This document shows, one piece after another, positions 35,236 through 46,173 of a stretch of 64,000 nt of DNA. The translations under genes and the position numbers were made by a program. Positions within the stretch are counted from its first letter, which is position 1, and every line of letters begins with the position of its first letter. The stretch comes from Neckera pumila. Lineage: Eukaryota > Streptophyta > Bryopsida > Hypnales > Neckeraceae. The stretch spans positions 37,461,282 to 37,525,281 of the forward strand of contig OZ018409.1 in assembly GCA_963969595.1 (NCBI GenBank), read 5' to 3'. Under the pieces are notes generated by a model. That model saw only the letters and a program-made list of their open reading frames with translations, searched no databases and was not told the origin of the DNA.

Positions 35236-36105
35236 TCAAAAGGACAAAGCCTTGGATGCCAATGGCAAAAGCTTAAGTATGCATCTGGACCTCTTAATTA
35301 ATGGAGAACAGTGCTACTTGGCCAATGTGGTACAGGAATTTAAATGTAAGTGACCCAAGAAAGATCCAATTAACCATGCTCTGGGAATTGGAAAGCTCAA
35401 GTGGACCATAAGGTAGAGACACCCCAAAGCACCACTTTCTGTATCATTGTAAGGACAATTTTGAGATTGATGACATGAATAAATTTTCTTCTTGGCAAAA
35501 GAAATGAAATTTTAATGCACCCAAAAACATGACATTTCCAATTTGTTTTTGTGTTATGTTTACATTCCTAGTGGAAACGTTCAAGTTGGATTTTAGTCAA
35601 TGGAAGTTGAATTCAAGTGTGACTTGGGTGATTTTGAGGTGCCAATTTGGAGTTTTGCTCTGGTTGATAGGTAGGTTAATAGTCGGTTGTAATTCAAGTG
35701 AACTTGGATGGCAAGGGGTGTGAATTTTGACTTTGAAGTGGGATTTGGAAAGGTGTCTCTCAAGTTGGATATTTAGGTGTTGAATAAGGGTGATTCAGGA
35801 CCCATTGTTGAGGAGTCCAGTGGTGTCCAACCCAAATTGGCTGTGTTATTTTTATTTTTTGGGATGTGTGTAGTGTTGTGGGAGAATTAGATTAGAGATT
35901 GAAGATTATAAAATGTGAAGTGCAGTTAGAGAAATAGGAATGTGAGAAAGTGTTAGTTTTGTGATGGAACAAGAATATTGTATAATAAGATTATTGAAAC
36001 AATTTAGATGATATATGATCAATTATTATTAATAATAATGTATAAGTTAAAAAGAAATTCAAGTATGTATGAGTCTTATTGTTGAATGTGTATAGAAAAA
36101 TTGTG

Positions 36106-36205
36106 GGTGTCGTTGTAGTTCAATTGGTGAAATGGTACATTTGGGAAAAGAAACCTATTAGCTAAACAATCCTACTTGATAGTCTCCCTTGGTTCGAACT
36201 TATTG
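36106..36205 (+). other. tRNA-like sequence within the Sola-like element
   Basis: GTTGTAGTTCAATTGGTGAAA resembles an A box and CCTTGGTTCGAACTTA a B box, the internal RNA polymerase III promoter parts, but about 60 bp apart with no proper cloverleaf. Probably a SINE head or tRNA relic, not a working tRNA. Confidence 0.4.
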
Positions 36206-36234
36206 TACTAAAAAGAATAGTCCTCGAGAGAGTG

Positions 36235-36880
36235 GAAATTCTTCTTCAACAATTACCCAAGTACAAACCAAAGCACAAACACGAGCCTGACTAGCAGTCA
36301 AGCACAAAACTAGAATAAGTACTTCAGTTACTAGCACCCAAGTACAAGCACGAGACTGCCCTGCAGCAAAGCAAAAAACCAAGTATAAGCACGTTAGGAT
36401 GTAGTACCCAAGTACAAACCAAAGCACAAACACGAGCCTGACCAGCAGTCAAGCACAAAACCAATATAACCACTTTAGTTACTAGTATCCAAGCACTAGC
36501 ACGAGGCTGACCTGCAGCCAAGCACAAAACCAAGTATAAGCATGTGTGTATCCAGCATCCAAGCACAAATCGAAGCACAACCACAAAATTGACCAACAGT
36601 CAACCCGAAGACCAAGTATAAGCACTTCAGTTACTAGCACCCAAATACTAGCACAAGACTGACCTGCAGCCAAGCAGAAAACCAAGTATAAGCACATCAG
36701 TATCCAGCATCCAAGCACAAACCGAAGCACAACCACTAGATTGACCAGCAGTGAAGCCTCAAACTAAGTATAAGCACTTCAATTACCAGCACCCAAGCAC
36801 AAGCACGAGACTGACCTGCAGCCAAGCACCAGACGATGTATAAGCACATGAGTATTGAGCACCCAAGCACAAATGCTAGA
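36235..36880. repeat. 152-bp minisatellite between the convergent genes
   Basis: CTGACCTGCAGCCAAGCA or a close form recurs near 36355, 36508, 36660 and 36812, about 152 bp apart. Each unit holds a second diverged half (GACCAGCAGTCAAGC). The minus strand stays open in several frames across the array only because unit length is close to a multiple of three; the repetitive hydrophobic peptides it spells are not taken as genes. Confidence 0.88.
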
Positions 36881-37872
36881 GTGTTCCAAAACCCCTACTT
36901 AAAAAAGTGAGTAATCCAGTACCCAAGTGCACTGAAAATTACATTCCATCATTTCTGCTTTGTTGCTTATGAGAATTCTAACAGCCAAGTACAGTTGTAA
37001 GCACGTCCCAGCACCCAAATAGGAACTGATCAATTTTCCAACAAGCCAAATATACTTCCGTCCACATTTCAGCACCCAAAGAGAAGAACAACCCAAAGAG
37101 AATATCAGGTATATTCTAAGTAAAAAAAAATAAAACCTACAATCTCTGCCACTTGATCTAGGAACTAGCCAACAATTCCACAGCACCAAATCAATTTAGC
37201 ATCGAAGTTCCAGAAGTCACTCACATTCAGCAATTGGAATACCTAAACCGTCCTTCAAAGTATCACTCAACTCCTCCATGGACCTTGCCAATGAGGATAG
37301 AGCACCGACATCTTGCACGTCTGATTGATGTAACTGGAAACCAAACGACCTCCACCATGCCGGATGAAAGGTTTCCTTGCAAATCACGCAAGCATTTCCA
37401 ATCTCTGCAACCTTGGCAATGCAGAATGGATGATATAAATGCCTGCAGCTTGCCATAACAACATCAAACGATGTGTACCATTGGTTACAAAATGAACAAG
37501 CTTCCAATTCAAAACAATTCTAGCCTCATCCGACAAATGAGGATGCAAGCACGGTTTGGGCCAGCAACCCACTCCTCCTCCCTGCTGCATCATTTGAATC
37601 TGATTTGCGACTGCATCCTTATATCATCGCACCTCCTCCAACTCTCGCTTCACCATTGCAATGTCAGTCTCAAACTTCCACATGTCTAGACCAGCATCCG
37701 TGTAAAGTTCCCTTGCTTTCTTGGCCTTTCTTTGACAGTCTTCAAAACTAAAGTTCGCAAACTCCAGCTTCTGAGATTGCACTTTGCGTTCTAGCCTCAA
37801 CTTCTGTAACATCTGTAATCCAATAGCAAATTGATCGTTGCCTTCATCGAGGTTGTCTCTGAATTGTTGCAA

Positions 37873-38875
37873 CTGTTAGAAGATAAACAGGAAATGTTCA
37901 AACTCAATAGATATCACGAACATACTTCATGTGGAGATCACAACAATTCACCTAAACCCTACACTACAAAGATGTTTCTGAACTCCTAGGTGAATAGGGC
38001 AGCAATTTTAGAACTCATGATCTAGAAGTCCCGAATTCAAGAACAATGTGGTTCCACTTCCCTTACAATCCTATTAACAACAATGTTCAAATGAGTACTA
38101 TGATCTTAAAACTTAGTCTAGCAAAGCATTCTGAAGGCTAGCATGTGCCTTCTCAACCCACCCTAAACCCTACCACAGCACTAAAAGAAAAAATTAGGCA
38201 GCCTAAACTCTAAATCCTAATGCAATTCAAGCCTTCATCTGCTGAGACTACAAGCCCTAAACCCTAATCACATTCAGATCACTTAAAGATTGTCACCGTT
38301 TCAAAACCACAATGTTCAGACCATCCAGGATTGTCGCCATCTCAAAACCATGACGCAGAGACCATTGAGATCACTTCACGATTCTGTACATTTTGCAAAC
38401 CACAACGTTGAGACCATGGAGACCACAGTTGAGATTGTCGCAGCCTCAAAACCACGACAGTAAGACCTTAAAACCCAAACCGCAACGTTCAGACATGGAG
38501 ATCACTTTAAAGCGTCACAATCTCAAAACCACGACGTTGAGACCCTAAAATCAAACCACGATGCTGAGCCCATCGACACACTTTTGAGATTGTTACAATC
38601 CAAAAGCCACAACGTCGAGGCATAAACTGAAACCACAAGTCTGAGACCATCGAGATCACTTACACTTAATTGCAGATTCAAAACCACGACGCTGAGACTG
38701 CAAACTTAAACCCTAATCCCATCCAGATCATTGCAAGATTGTCAGTCTCAAGTACGCAATGCTGAGACTACGATCTGAGAACCCTAATTCCAACCAAGGC
38801 AAACTACTCAAAGAACCCAACGCGGAGCACAACAAATGGTCACCCTCAGACCGGCCACAAATCAAAATTACTCAC
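37873..38875 (-). other. Intron of the RING gene
   Basis: On the minus strand the donor AAT/GTGAGTAATTT and acceptor CTTCTAACAG/TTGCAA join ..LLISALETN to LQQFRDNLDE in frame. It contains degenerate repeats of ACCACGACGTTGAGACC. Confidence 0.75.
38300..38710. repeat. Degenerate minisatellite (AACCACGACGTTGAGACCAT)
   Basis: About ten diverged copies of ACCACRACGYTGAGACC at irregular 30- and 50-bp spacings within the RING gene intron. Confidence 0.7.
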
Positions 38876-39097
38876 ATTTGTCTCCAATGCCGAGATTAGA
38901 AGACCGTTTTGCTTCAACCCTTCCTCCACGACCGTGACGTTCTCTGCCGCCTCCTTGGTATCAGAGTTTCGATCGTCCATCCCGAACTTGAAGCCAATGA
39001 TTCTCTCTGCAATGCTACTCTTTGAAGCATTCAAAAACCTCTCCTTACTCTCTGTGTTTGTCAGCAGCTTGCCTTCAACAAGCAAGACCTCTTCTGC

Positions 39098-39684
39098 TTA
39101 ACCCCTAAAGTCCCATTGTCCCTACGGGGGACAAAATGGATTTTGGGCAGGTTCCTATGAGCTCAATTTTTAATGAAACTTTCTGAAACTTTTCCATAAG
39201 ATAGAAAAACTTATTAGCTTTCGGGGAATGTAATTTTTATTTCAATCGGTGCCCGGGAGCAAAAGTTATGCCCAAATAAGCTCAAAAGAGGGGAGAAGGG
39301 GCAGCAAAAAAATTTTGCAAAAAATTTAATTTAATTTTTTTAATTTTTTTTCCTTATAGATTATATTTTTGCCTATTTGGGAAGCTTTGATTCATTTCAT
39401 TTGGACTTTTTATGAGAAAGTTATGGACAATCTTGTTTTTTCGGGCAATGAGAGCATCTTCTTGAAAAAAACTTTTTCTTTCACTTTGAATGCTGATATC
39501 TTTCAATCCGTACGGTCAAACACCACAAAATTTTTACTACATGATCTGTAAAAAGTGTAGTATAAGATCCTACGGTTATTTTCTAAAAAAAATTAATTTT
39601 TCTCATCTTTTAGATGAACGCAACAAAAGTAGCAGTTTTGAGTGATTTTTGACAGAAAAATGGCCTTGGGACTTTAGGGGTTAA
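39098..39684 (+). mobile_element. TTAA element family A, copy A4, inserted in the RING pseudogene
   Basis: Starts TTAACCCCTAAAGTCCC and ends GGGACTTTAGGGGTTAA, perfect 17-bp inverted ends including the duplicated TTAA. It carries the GTCCCTACGGGGGAC stem. At 587 bp it is an internally shortened copy. Removing it with one TTAA restores ..GTAGCGGAGATTGT TTAA GCAGAAGAGG on the minus strand, same frame on both sides but with TAA created by the target itself. Confidence 0.93.
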
Positions 39685-40640
39685 ACAATCTCCGCTACCA
39701 ATACGGGAGGTAAACCAATTCCAGCAACTGGCTTCAATTTTCTACCAAACAACTTTGCTTCCACCGGCTGTGACCCCAAACCGCTGGAACTTGGAGTGGC
39801 CTTCGAGTGGAAATCGGAAGGCTTGGCAATAGCATACGGTGCCAAATTCTTCAGGGAAGCAGCCTCCTCCAAACTGAGATCTCTCTTCAAAATTTCCCCC
39901 TCTAATCGGCTAATAAGAAGCGAGTTCGTCGATGCAGCAGCGGAGGCCCAGTTTACATCTAAACCCATCAATTCCGCAATGTAGCCTTTAACCACCCAGG
40001 CCATGAACTCATTATATGTAATCTCAACCTTCCCATAAATTCTAGCACACAATTAGAGAAGGTCTGCCCTAGTTTGTGGATTCAGAGTTGTGTTGGTCGT
40101 CTTGAATGTTGAACACTTTCCCCAGACTTCCTCAATTTTGTCAGGGGTCACACAAGCCATATCAGCGAAGTGCTTAGGGTTCAGACCATGTCCAGACAAG
40201 CCTCTCTCCTTCACAAAAAATTCAACCGTCTGGAGTTTAAGGGTAGCTAATTCTAGTAGCAACTTTGCAATAGACTGAGGGTTTTTCATAGACTTTTGCT
40301 TCTTCTCAAATGATCCCCTCCTTTCTCTTGACAATTTGGCGGACTCTCCTCGCACCAAGTTCGACTCCATTGTACGCTACAGACTGACCTCGATGCTGAG
40401 CCAAAACCCTAAACCCCAAAATCGCTAAAGCTACAAAACTTGTAACCACACGCTTCAGTAAGCCAACCCTAAACAAAATTTTAAAAGTTTGGAAGCTTCA
40501 GCGTTGAGTAAGCGAGGCTGAGCAAAACATCAAAACGCTTCAGCCAGACAACGCCAGCAAGACCTGGGCGGGACTTTGAAGAAAGAATTCAAAAACCGCA
40601 CCTAACCTGTCGGCCTTCTTGTCAGGGATTCTAAATGCAT

Positions 40641-40738
40641 GTACAGCTCACATTCACTACGCGTACAGCTCACATTTAATGCCAGTACAGCTCACATTTA
40701 ATGCCAGTACAGCTCACATTTAATGCCAGTACAGCTCA
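40641..40738. repeat. Five subterminal 22-bp repeats at the Sola-like right end
   Basis: GTACAGCTCACATTTAATGC-type units start at 40641, 40663, 40685, 40707 and 40729, exactly 22 bp apart, 80-170 bp from the right terminus. Subterminal repeat arrays often bind transposase. None was seen at the left end. Confidence 0.92.
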
Positions 40739-40816
40739 TCCAAGTTCTAGTTCAAACCAGCCATTGAAATCACCCATAGGATGTTGGTTTTGGCTCCTAT
40801 TATCTCATGTGGACCC

Positions 40817-41045
40817 TCTGCTCAGATTGTCCGGTCTAGAAAAAAAAACTACATATCATGCAATATCATGCAATAACTTTTGAATCATGTAGTCAAAAGT
40901 TATGAAAATTATTTGGCCTTATAGAAAAAACTTGTCCACATGTTGTGTGGAAATTTCAAAGAAAAAAAATAAAAATTCCATTTGTAGTGAGTTGTCCAAA
41001 ATCGCTATTTTGCCAAAAAACACAACTTGGTCCTTCAAGGGTTTA
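40817..41045 (-). mobile_element. TTAA element family B, copy B3, right part
   Basis: Begins with the second TCTG (40817-40820) and continues the reversed B sequence (CATATCATGCAATAACTTTTG, then GCTATTTTGCCAAAAAAC, CTTGGTCCTTCAAGGGTTTA). The terminal TTAA has decayed to TTTA. Confidence 0.8.
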
Positions 41046-44000
41046 CGATCTAAATCAAGTGTTGAGTTGAGTTTGTCACATTTCAACATCTATTGTAAGT
41101 TAATTGTATGATAATTTTCTACCTCAATGAAATCATTTCACCTTGCAATGAGGTTAAACTTTTAGCAAGAAAAAGCATTGGTCATGCATCGGAATGTATG
41201 GTTATGCATACACCATTATACAGAGCGACCATGTATATATATATATATATATATATAGTAGAACCAATTATGCAAGCAAGAATTGAACCCACAAACCCTT
41301 TGATGAGAAAGATGACTTACCATGGCAATGAGGAGTTTGAGTCCTCTCATCTTCTACACGTGCAAGCCTCCATTAGTTTTCAAAGTAAAGCAAAAATCTT
41401 GTATAGTGAATAATGCATGCAAATTAAAATGCCCTCAAAAAAATGCAAACAAGAAAATGTCAGAAAGTGAGCTACAAATCCTACAATGAAGGATTTAATG
41501 TATAGGAATGTAGTTTTTGTTTCATAGGCTACAATGTACATCAAAGTTTGAGCAATAGTGACATTTGAATTAATATATTTAATTGGATATTAATAGAAAT
41601 TAATATACTTAATTGGATTCTCCATTGACCAAAAGATGTTGTACAACTTAGTGAAAACAAGTTTACTATTGACGTACATATTTATTTAAAAAGTGCAAAG
41701 TAAGAAAATGAGTGTGCATTTATATACATAGAGTCTCTTGGAGGCTATATGCAAAGTTTCAAGATTTATAAGGCTGCATAAGTTGGTTTTCTTATAAACT
41801 TCAAATGTTACATACTTTTTGTCTATGAATATTTGTGTTCTTGTGACTTTACTTAAGCTTTTGTGTCATTGTTTGTGGTTTGCGTTTTGCACTAGCTCCT
41901 TGTGTGGAAATCCCAATTCTTTGATAATTCCCCCTAGAGCCTTGACATGTAAAACTATGGTCCTTGTTCCAATTTCTTTACATGTTTTATGTAATTTTAC
42001 ACCATTTTTTAAAACTAACAATCAGGCTAACAACAATGCTTGGGCTTTATGTAGTGAAAGTTTCCTTCTTTATTTTATTTTATTTTTGACATGCTTTGTT
42101 TCAAACTCAAACTTCATCATACTTCAAAGTTTTGAACCCAATACCTTCATATCGACTCTATTTTTAGAAGCTCAAAATACTAAGTTTTCTTATGTCTAAT
42201 AGTGTTGGCTCAAATCTTAGTTGAGCCCCTAAGTCCAATGAGATAGTATAATTTTCATTTAGAGATCAAGTTCAATCTACTTCAAAGTCCAGTTATAAAG
42301 TCCAAAAGTCCCATACCTCCCATCAAAGCTCCAAGTTCACATGATTGAGTTTTACCAATCTAGTTCCAACTTCCAATCACATAATTACCTTCTAATTTCA
42401 TACCTACACTTGCACGGTTGCTATTATGTGAGTCTAAAATCATGAGCACATAAACAGAAGAGTCTATACACCCATATTATAGGTGTCTATATTACATAGA
42501 CCTTCCATGACCACAATGTATATATGTTACAAATACTTGTATTCTAGGTGTTTATACATAAGTACCTTCAATGTTTGTAGGGTATTTAACTATACATATG
42601 TTAAAGGCTTAGAGGCTTGCATTTACATGCTCACATGCTAGCGTCATAGCCGACACTTGCCCAAGTTCCATTTAAAAATCACAATTTCAGTTAGCTAAAA
42701 TTGTATAAATGAGGCAGCTTCTAGAATTGTAGTTCATTTTTTTCCAAAATAGCCTTGTTGCCTAGGTCAACTAGTATGCTAGATCATTACCATTCTTAAT
42801 TAATCACAAACTTAATCTCAAATAGAGTAAACTTGTCAATTACCACACAGATCCAAAAACTGGACAACAACCGTTGCCATTTACCGTACAGAGAAACTAC
42901 ACGATTCAACTACCAATTCAATTGCAATGGCAACAAATTTTCTAGCCACCACACAATGTGCGGTGAAGGATTGCAAGGAATTTTTAACTAGATTTGAGCT
43001 TCATCGCCTTGAAATTGCAATAAAATTTATAGGAAGAAATCTTTTTGCGTTTTGTTTATTGAAGGTGAATTTTAATATCAAATTTAATAATTACGCAAAA
43101 TTTCAAAACATGCAAGTCTCTTTATTTATGCCGAGAAGGATGTGAATTTTTTCTGTGTAGTGATCGGCAAGTAGCATGTTATTCTAGTAGCCATTCAACA
43201 TTTTAGATTGCTCCCAACTTTCAAAGTTCAAAAGCCTAATCATGAGTTGAAAGGGCTAGTGTTGTGAGGTGTTGTGGGAGTGAGAGGTGCTTAGATAGTC
43301 TATCCTTAAAGCAACCATTTAAGAGCAAATTGCCTTTTGGGGGAAGCTAAACTCCTTAAAACAATTTTTAGTAAATTTTCCTTGGAAGAAAAATGGAATT
43401 GGCATCTAACCCAAGTCGTTTCATATTTTTTGAATCCTTTGTGGAAATAGTTACAACTTTTTGAAGTTGAAATGTAGTAGTCACTAAAAGCAACCACCTC
43501 CTTAAATGTATACTATTGGTACATTGAAGAAAGCAAAATGTACTTCTATATCATTATCACCATTAGAACATGGGCGCTTTAAAGCAGACTACCTCAAAAA
43601 GAGCTTGACGGAGTGCATAGACTGGATTAGAAAAAATAGTTGTTGAATTGAGTTGAATATCAAGAAGAAGATTTGACCCTTGTTTAAAGGTTTAATACTA
43701 ATTAAAAAGAAAAAACAAAGAAAATATATAGTTGATTGAATTAAAGTCCATTGCATTGGTACATGCTTAGTGTGAGTTATGACAAGTTGGTGGCATCATT
43801 TTCACTTGATTCTCAAAGTCAATTAGTAAACAAAGATTACAATTAGAGTCAACATTGTGCTACTTCAAAATATACCTCCAAAATGCATATTGGATCGGAT
43901 GATGAAATATATAGTAAAAGCTTGGTATGCATTTATGACAACGTAGGTGATCATTTTCATTTAATTTTAAGTCAATTAGAACGCAAAAAATTAATATTGT

Positions 44001-45245
44001 AGTTAAAGTTTACTACGACCAAATATCCCAGGAAAATAAATTTAAAAAAATAATGAAAAATAAAATAGCTAGAAAAAATTAGTTTAGAGAAAAGTCAAAA
44101 AAAAAAACAGAATAGATCATAGGTTGTGTCTATATATTTCTTTGTAAAATTACCAATTAAATAGTGTGTGAAACACAAAAAAAATGGAATGGACCAAAGA
44201 ACATGTAAAGTTGGTGGTGGAGCAAAGGGAGGATGGCAATGTTGTGGTTATCACAAACGAGGTGAAAGCAAAATTTTGCTCTTTTGTCAGTTATTTTTAA
44301 TTACATTCAAAATCACTATTCAACTAAAAGTTTATGTGATTAAATTAGGCTCTGTGGTTAACTTGAATATAACCTTCAGATTTAAATTCACAAAGAGAAT
44401 CCTTAGAGTTTCTAGAAACATAAATCATTTAGAAATTAAGTGAAAATTGAAGAAGATAGAATAGGATGAAATTTAGATGTTAAATAGACAAGGTTTTGGA
44501 TGAAACCGAGATTTAGAATAAAACTAGGAAGAATTTCAATCTTTAAATAGAATTAATTATAAAACACCCCAAACCACAAAAATCAACCAATAAGATTTAG
44601 AAATCCAAATGAAATTTAGAGGTATCTACTTCATGTTAGGAAGGTTTGATTAGCATGTGCTATACTATATTGGAAATGGCATGATCTGACCTAGGTATTT
44701 GAAATTGAAAGTTCATAATACAAATCGTTCACGTACAGCTACACCCCATATAATTTATATGATCTAGCATATATAAATTTTGGAAATTTGCAACTATAAA
44801 TTTTTGTGTACAAATTGAAAACTTTATAATTAAAATAAATAGGTTTTCAAACCCGTATCACAATCTTGAAACAAGTCAAAACTAAAGGAGATAGTAGAGA
44901 AGGACAAAGTATTGATTATAAGTTGAATAAGATTTGGATGAAAACCACCATATATTTCAAAAGTAGGAAAGAAAATTCTATTTTCAAATAAAATTAAGCT
45001 TTAGAAATCCTAAACCTCAAAAAAATGCCAAAAAAACACCGAAGGACCTAGTAAAAATCCTTGGATGAAGTTTTAGAGATCAAATTCCATCAAAAGCTTT
45101 AAGCTCTTTTTATTCATGCTAGTATTATTTGATTAAGGAATTTAATAGCTTTTCGGAATTTGTACAACTTGCTCTATGTAATTGAAATTCAAGAACCAAG
45201 AATTGAACAATAATTCATGTTCTATATCTAACCACGTGGAGAAAT
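41046..45245. other. 4.2 kb AT-rich DNA without a supported gene
   Basis: Contains a TA microsatellite (41232-41256) and open frames of 60-126 codons, including one at 41819-42199 with hydrophobic composition. None starts in a convincing context or shows a known motif. No inverted element ends were recognised by eye. Confidence 0.5.
41284..41345 (-). other. tRNA-like (possibly Met-derived) sequence next to a TA tail
   Basis: On the minus strand ATTGCCATGGTAAGTCATC, CTTTCTCATCAAAG and GTGGGTTCAATTCTTGC resemble the D arm, an anticodon arm with CAT, and the T arm with B box. It is followed downstream by TTGGTTCTAC and a (TA)n run at 41232-41256. Looks like a short tRNA-derived SINE; the acceptor stem is not apparent. 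Confidence 0.5.
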
Positions 45246-46173
45246 TTAACCCCTAAAGTTCCATTGTCCCCTCGGGGGACAAATCAAATTTTAAGCAAGT
45301 ACCTACGGGCTCAATTTTTAGTGAAACTTTTTGAAACTTTCTTAGAAGATAGAATAACTTATTAGCTTCATGGGAATATAATTTTTATTTCAATTAGTGC
45401 CCGGGAGCAAAAGTTATACCACAAAAAGCCTCAAACTAAACTCGGCGGGTAGCACAAATTTTTTTGCAAAAGGTCAAAATAAGTTTTAATTTTAATTTTC
45501 TCTGAAACTTCATATTTTTGTCTACATGTGAAGCTTTGATTCATTTTATTTGGACTAATAATGAACAAGTTATGGACAATCTTGTTTTTCGGGCAATCTA
45601 AGTATCTTTTTGAAAAAATAACTTATAGGATTCATTTTTGAATGCAATTTTCACAATTTAAATTTTTTTTTTTTGAGAATGTTGTGTTTGCTTGCTAAAA
45701 CAATCTCACCATCAGGATTATTGTATTTTAATCCCATCTAAGAGCTATTAGCGATTTAGTTTTTTAAAGAATCTTGGACCTACTTCTACTTAGCAATTTT
45801 TTAAAGAATGAAAATCAAGTGTGTGTTTTGAATTTTTTTTTGTAGACTTTCAACTTACATATTCAACATAAAAAAATTTAAATTCAAAGTCGGTAATGCA
45901 AAAGAATTCCACAAATGGTGGTCAAAGTCATCTGAAATTGTAGATCAGTGTTCAAAAAAACTTTCTTTTTCAAATTTGGATGCTAATATCTTCCAATCTA
46001 TACGGTCAAACTTTATGAAATTTTTACCACATGATCTTTGACAAGTGAAGTACAAGATCCTATGGTTAGATTTTTAAAAAATGTTTTTTTTTGTATTCTT
46101 GGATGAACACATCCAAAATGGCAGTTTTTAGTGGTTTTTGACAGAAAAATGGCCTTGGGACTTTAAGGGTTAA
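45246..46173 (+). mobile_element. TTAA element family A, copy A5
   Basis: TTAACCCCTAAAGTTCC at left with the GTCCCCTCGGGGGAC stem, GGGACTTTAAGGGTTAA at right. Full-length (928 bp) and collinear with A1. Non-coding. Confidence 0.9.

Larger units (their letters stand above)
37217..40370 (-). pseudogene. RING-H2 protein of the Sola-like element, broken
   Basis: Reads from ATG at 40370 (MESNLVRGESAKLSRERRGS) through a charged N-terminal domain, then ITYNEFMAWVVKGYIAEL and a linker rich in S and P. It continues beyond the A4 insertion as AEEVLLVEGKLLTNTESKER and MDDRNSDTKEAAENV. Exon 2 (37872 down) has a coiled-coil-like LQQFRDNLDEGNDQFAIGLQ..KLRLERKVQSQKLEF. It ends in a RING-H2 finger: C-S-F-C, 15 residues, C-R-H-L-Y-H-P-F-C, 10 residues, C-V-I-C, then a conserved-looking FHPAWWRSFGF. 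Damage: TAA at 40053-40055, TAA at the A4 target, TGA at 37624-37626 and a frameshift near 37500-37590. RING domains usually recruit E2 ubiquitin-conjugating enzymes. Its location inside the inverted repeats suggests an accessory transposon protein; its job is unknown. Confidence 0.75.
29288..40816. mobile_element. 11.5-kb Sola-like DNA transposon with two convergent genes
   Basis: Terminal inverted repeats of about 23 bp: the left end reads TGGTCCACATGAGATAATAG and the right end, reversed, GGGTCCACATGAGATAATAG, each continued by GAG. They are flanked by the 4-bp duplication TCTG. Inside are a transposase pseudogene (31220-34752, +) and a RING-finger pseudogene (37217-40370, -) whose 3' ends face each other across minisatellite DNA. 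4-bp duplications and a DDD transposase are the published marks of the Sola superfamily, known in plants. The element has stops, frameshifts and an A4 insertion, so this copy is not autonomous now. Confidence 0.82.

Noticed and set aside
36200..36736. Overlapping minus-strand frames encoding repetitive hydrophobic peptides (such as YLVFCLAAGQSRA)
   Set aside because: They coincide exactly with the 152-bp minisatellite and stay open in more than one frame; the peptide is a by-product of the repeat.
41819..42199. 126-codon hydrophobic frame
   Set aside because: T-rich low-complexity DNA yields hydrophobic residues by chance; no signal or domain pattern seen.
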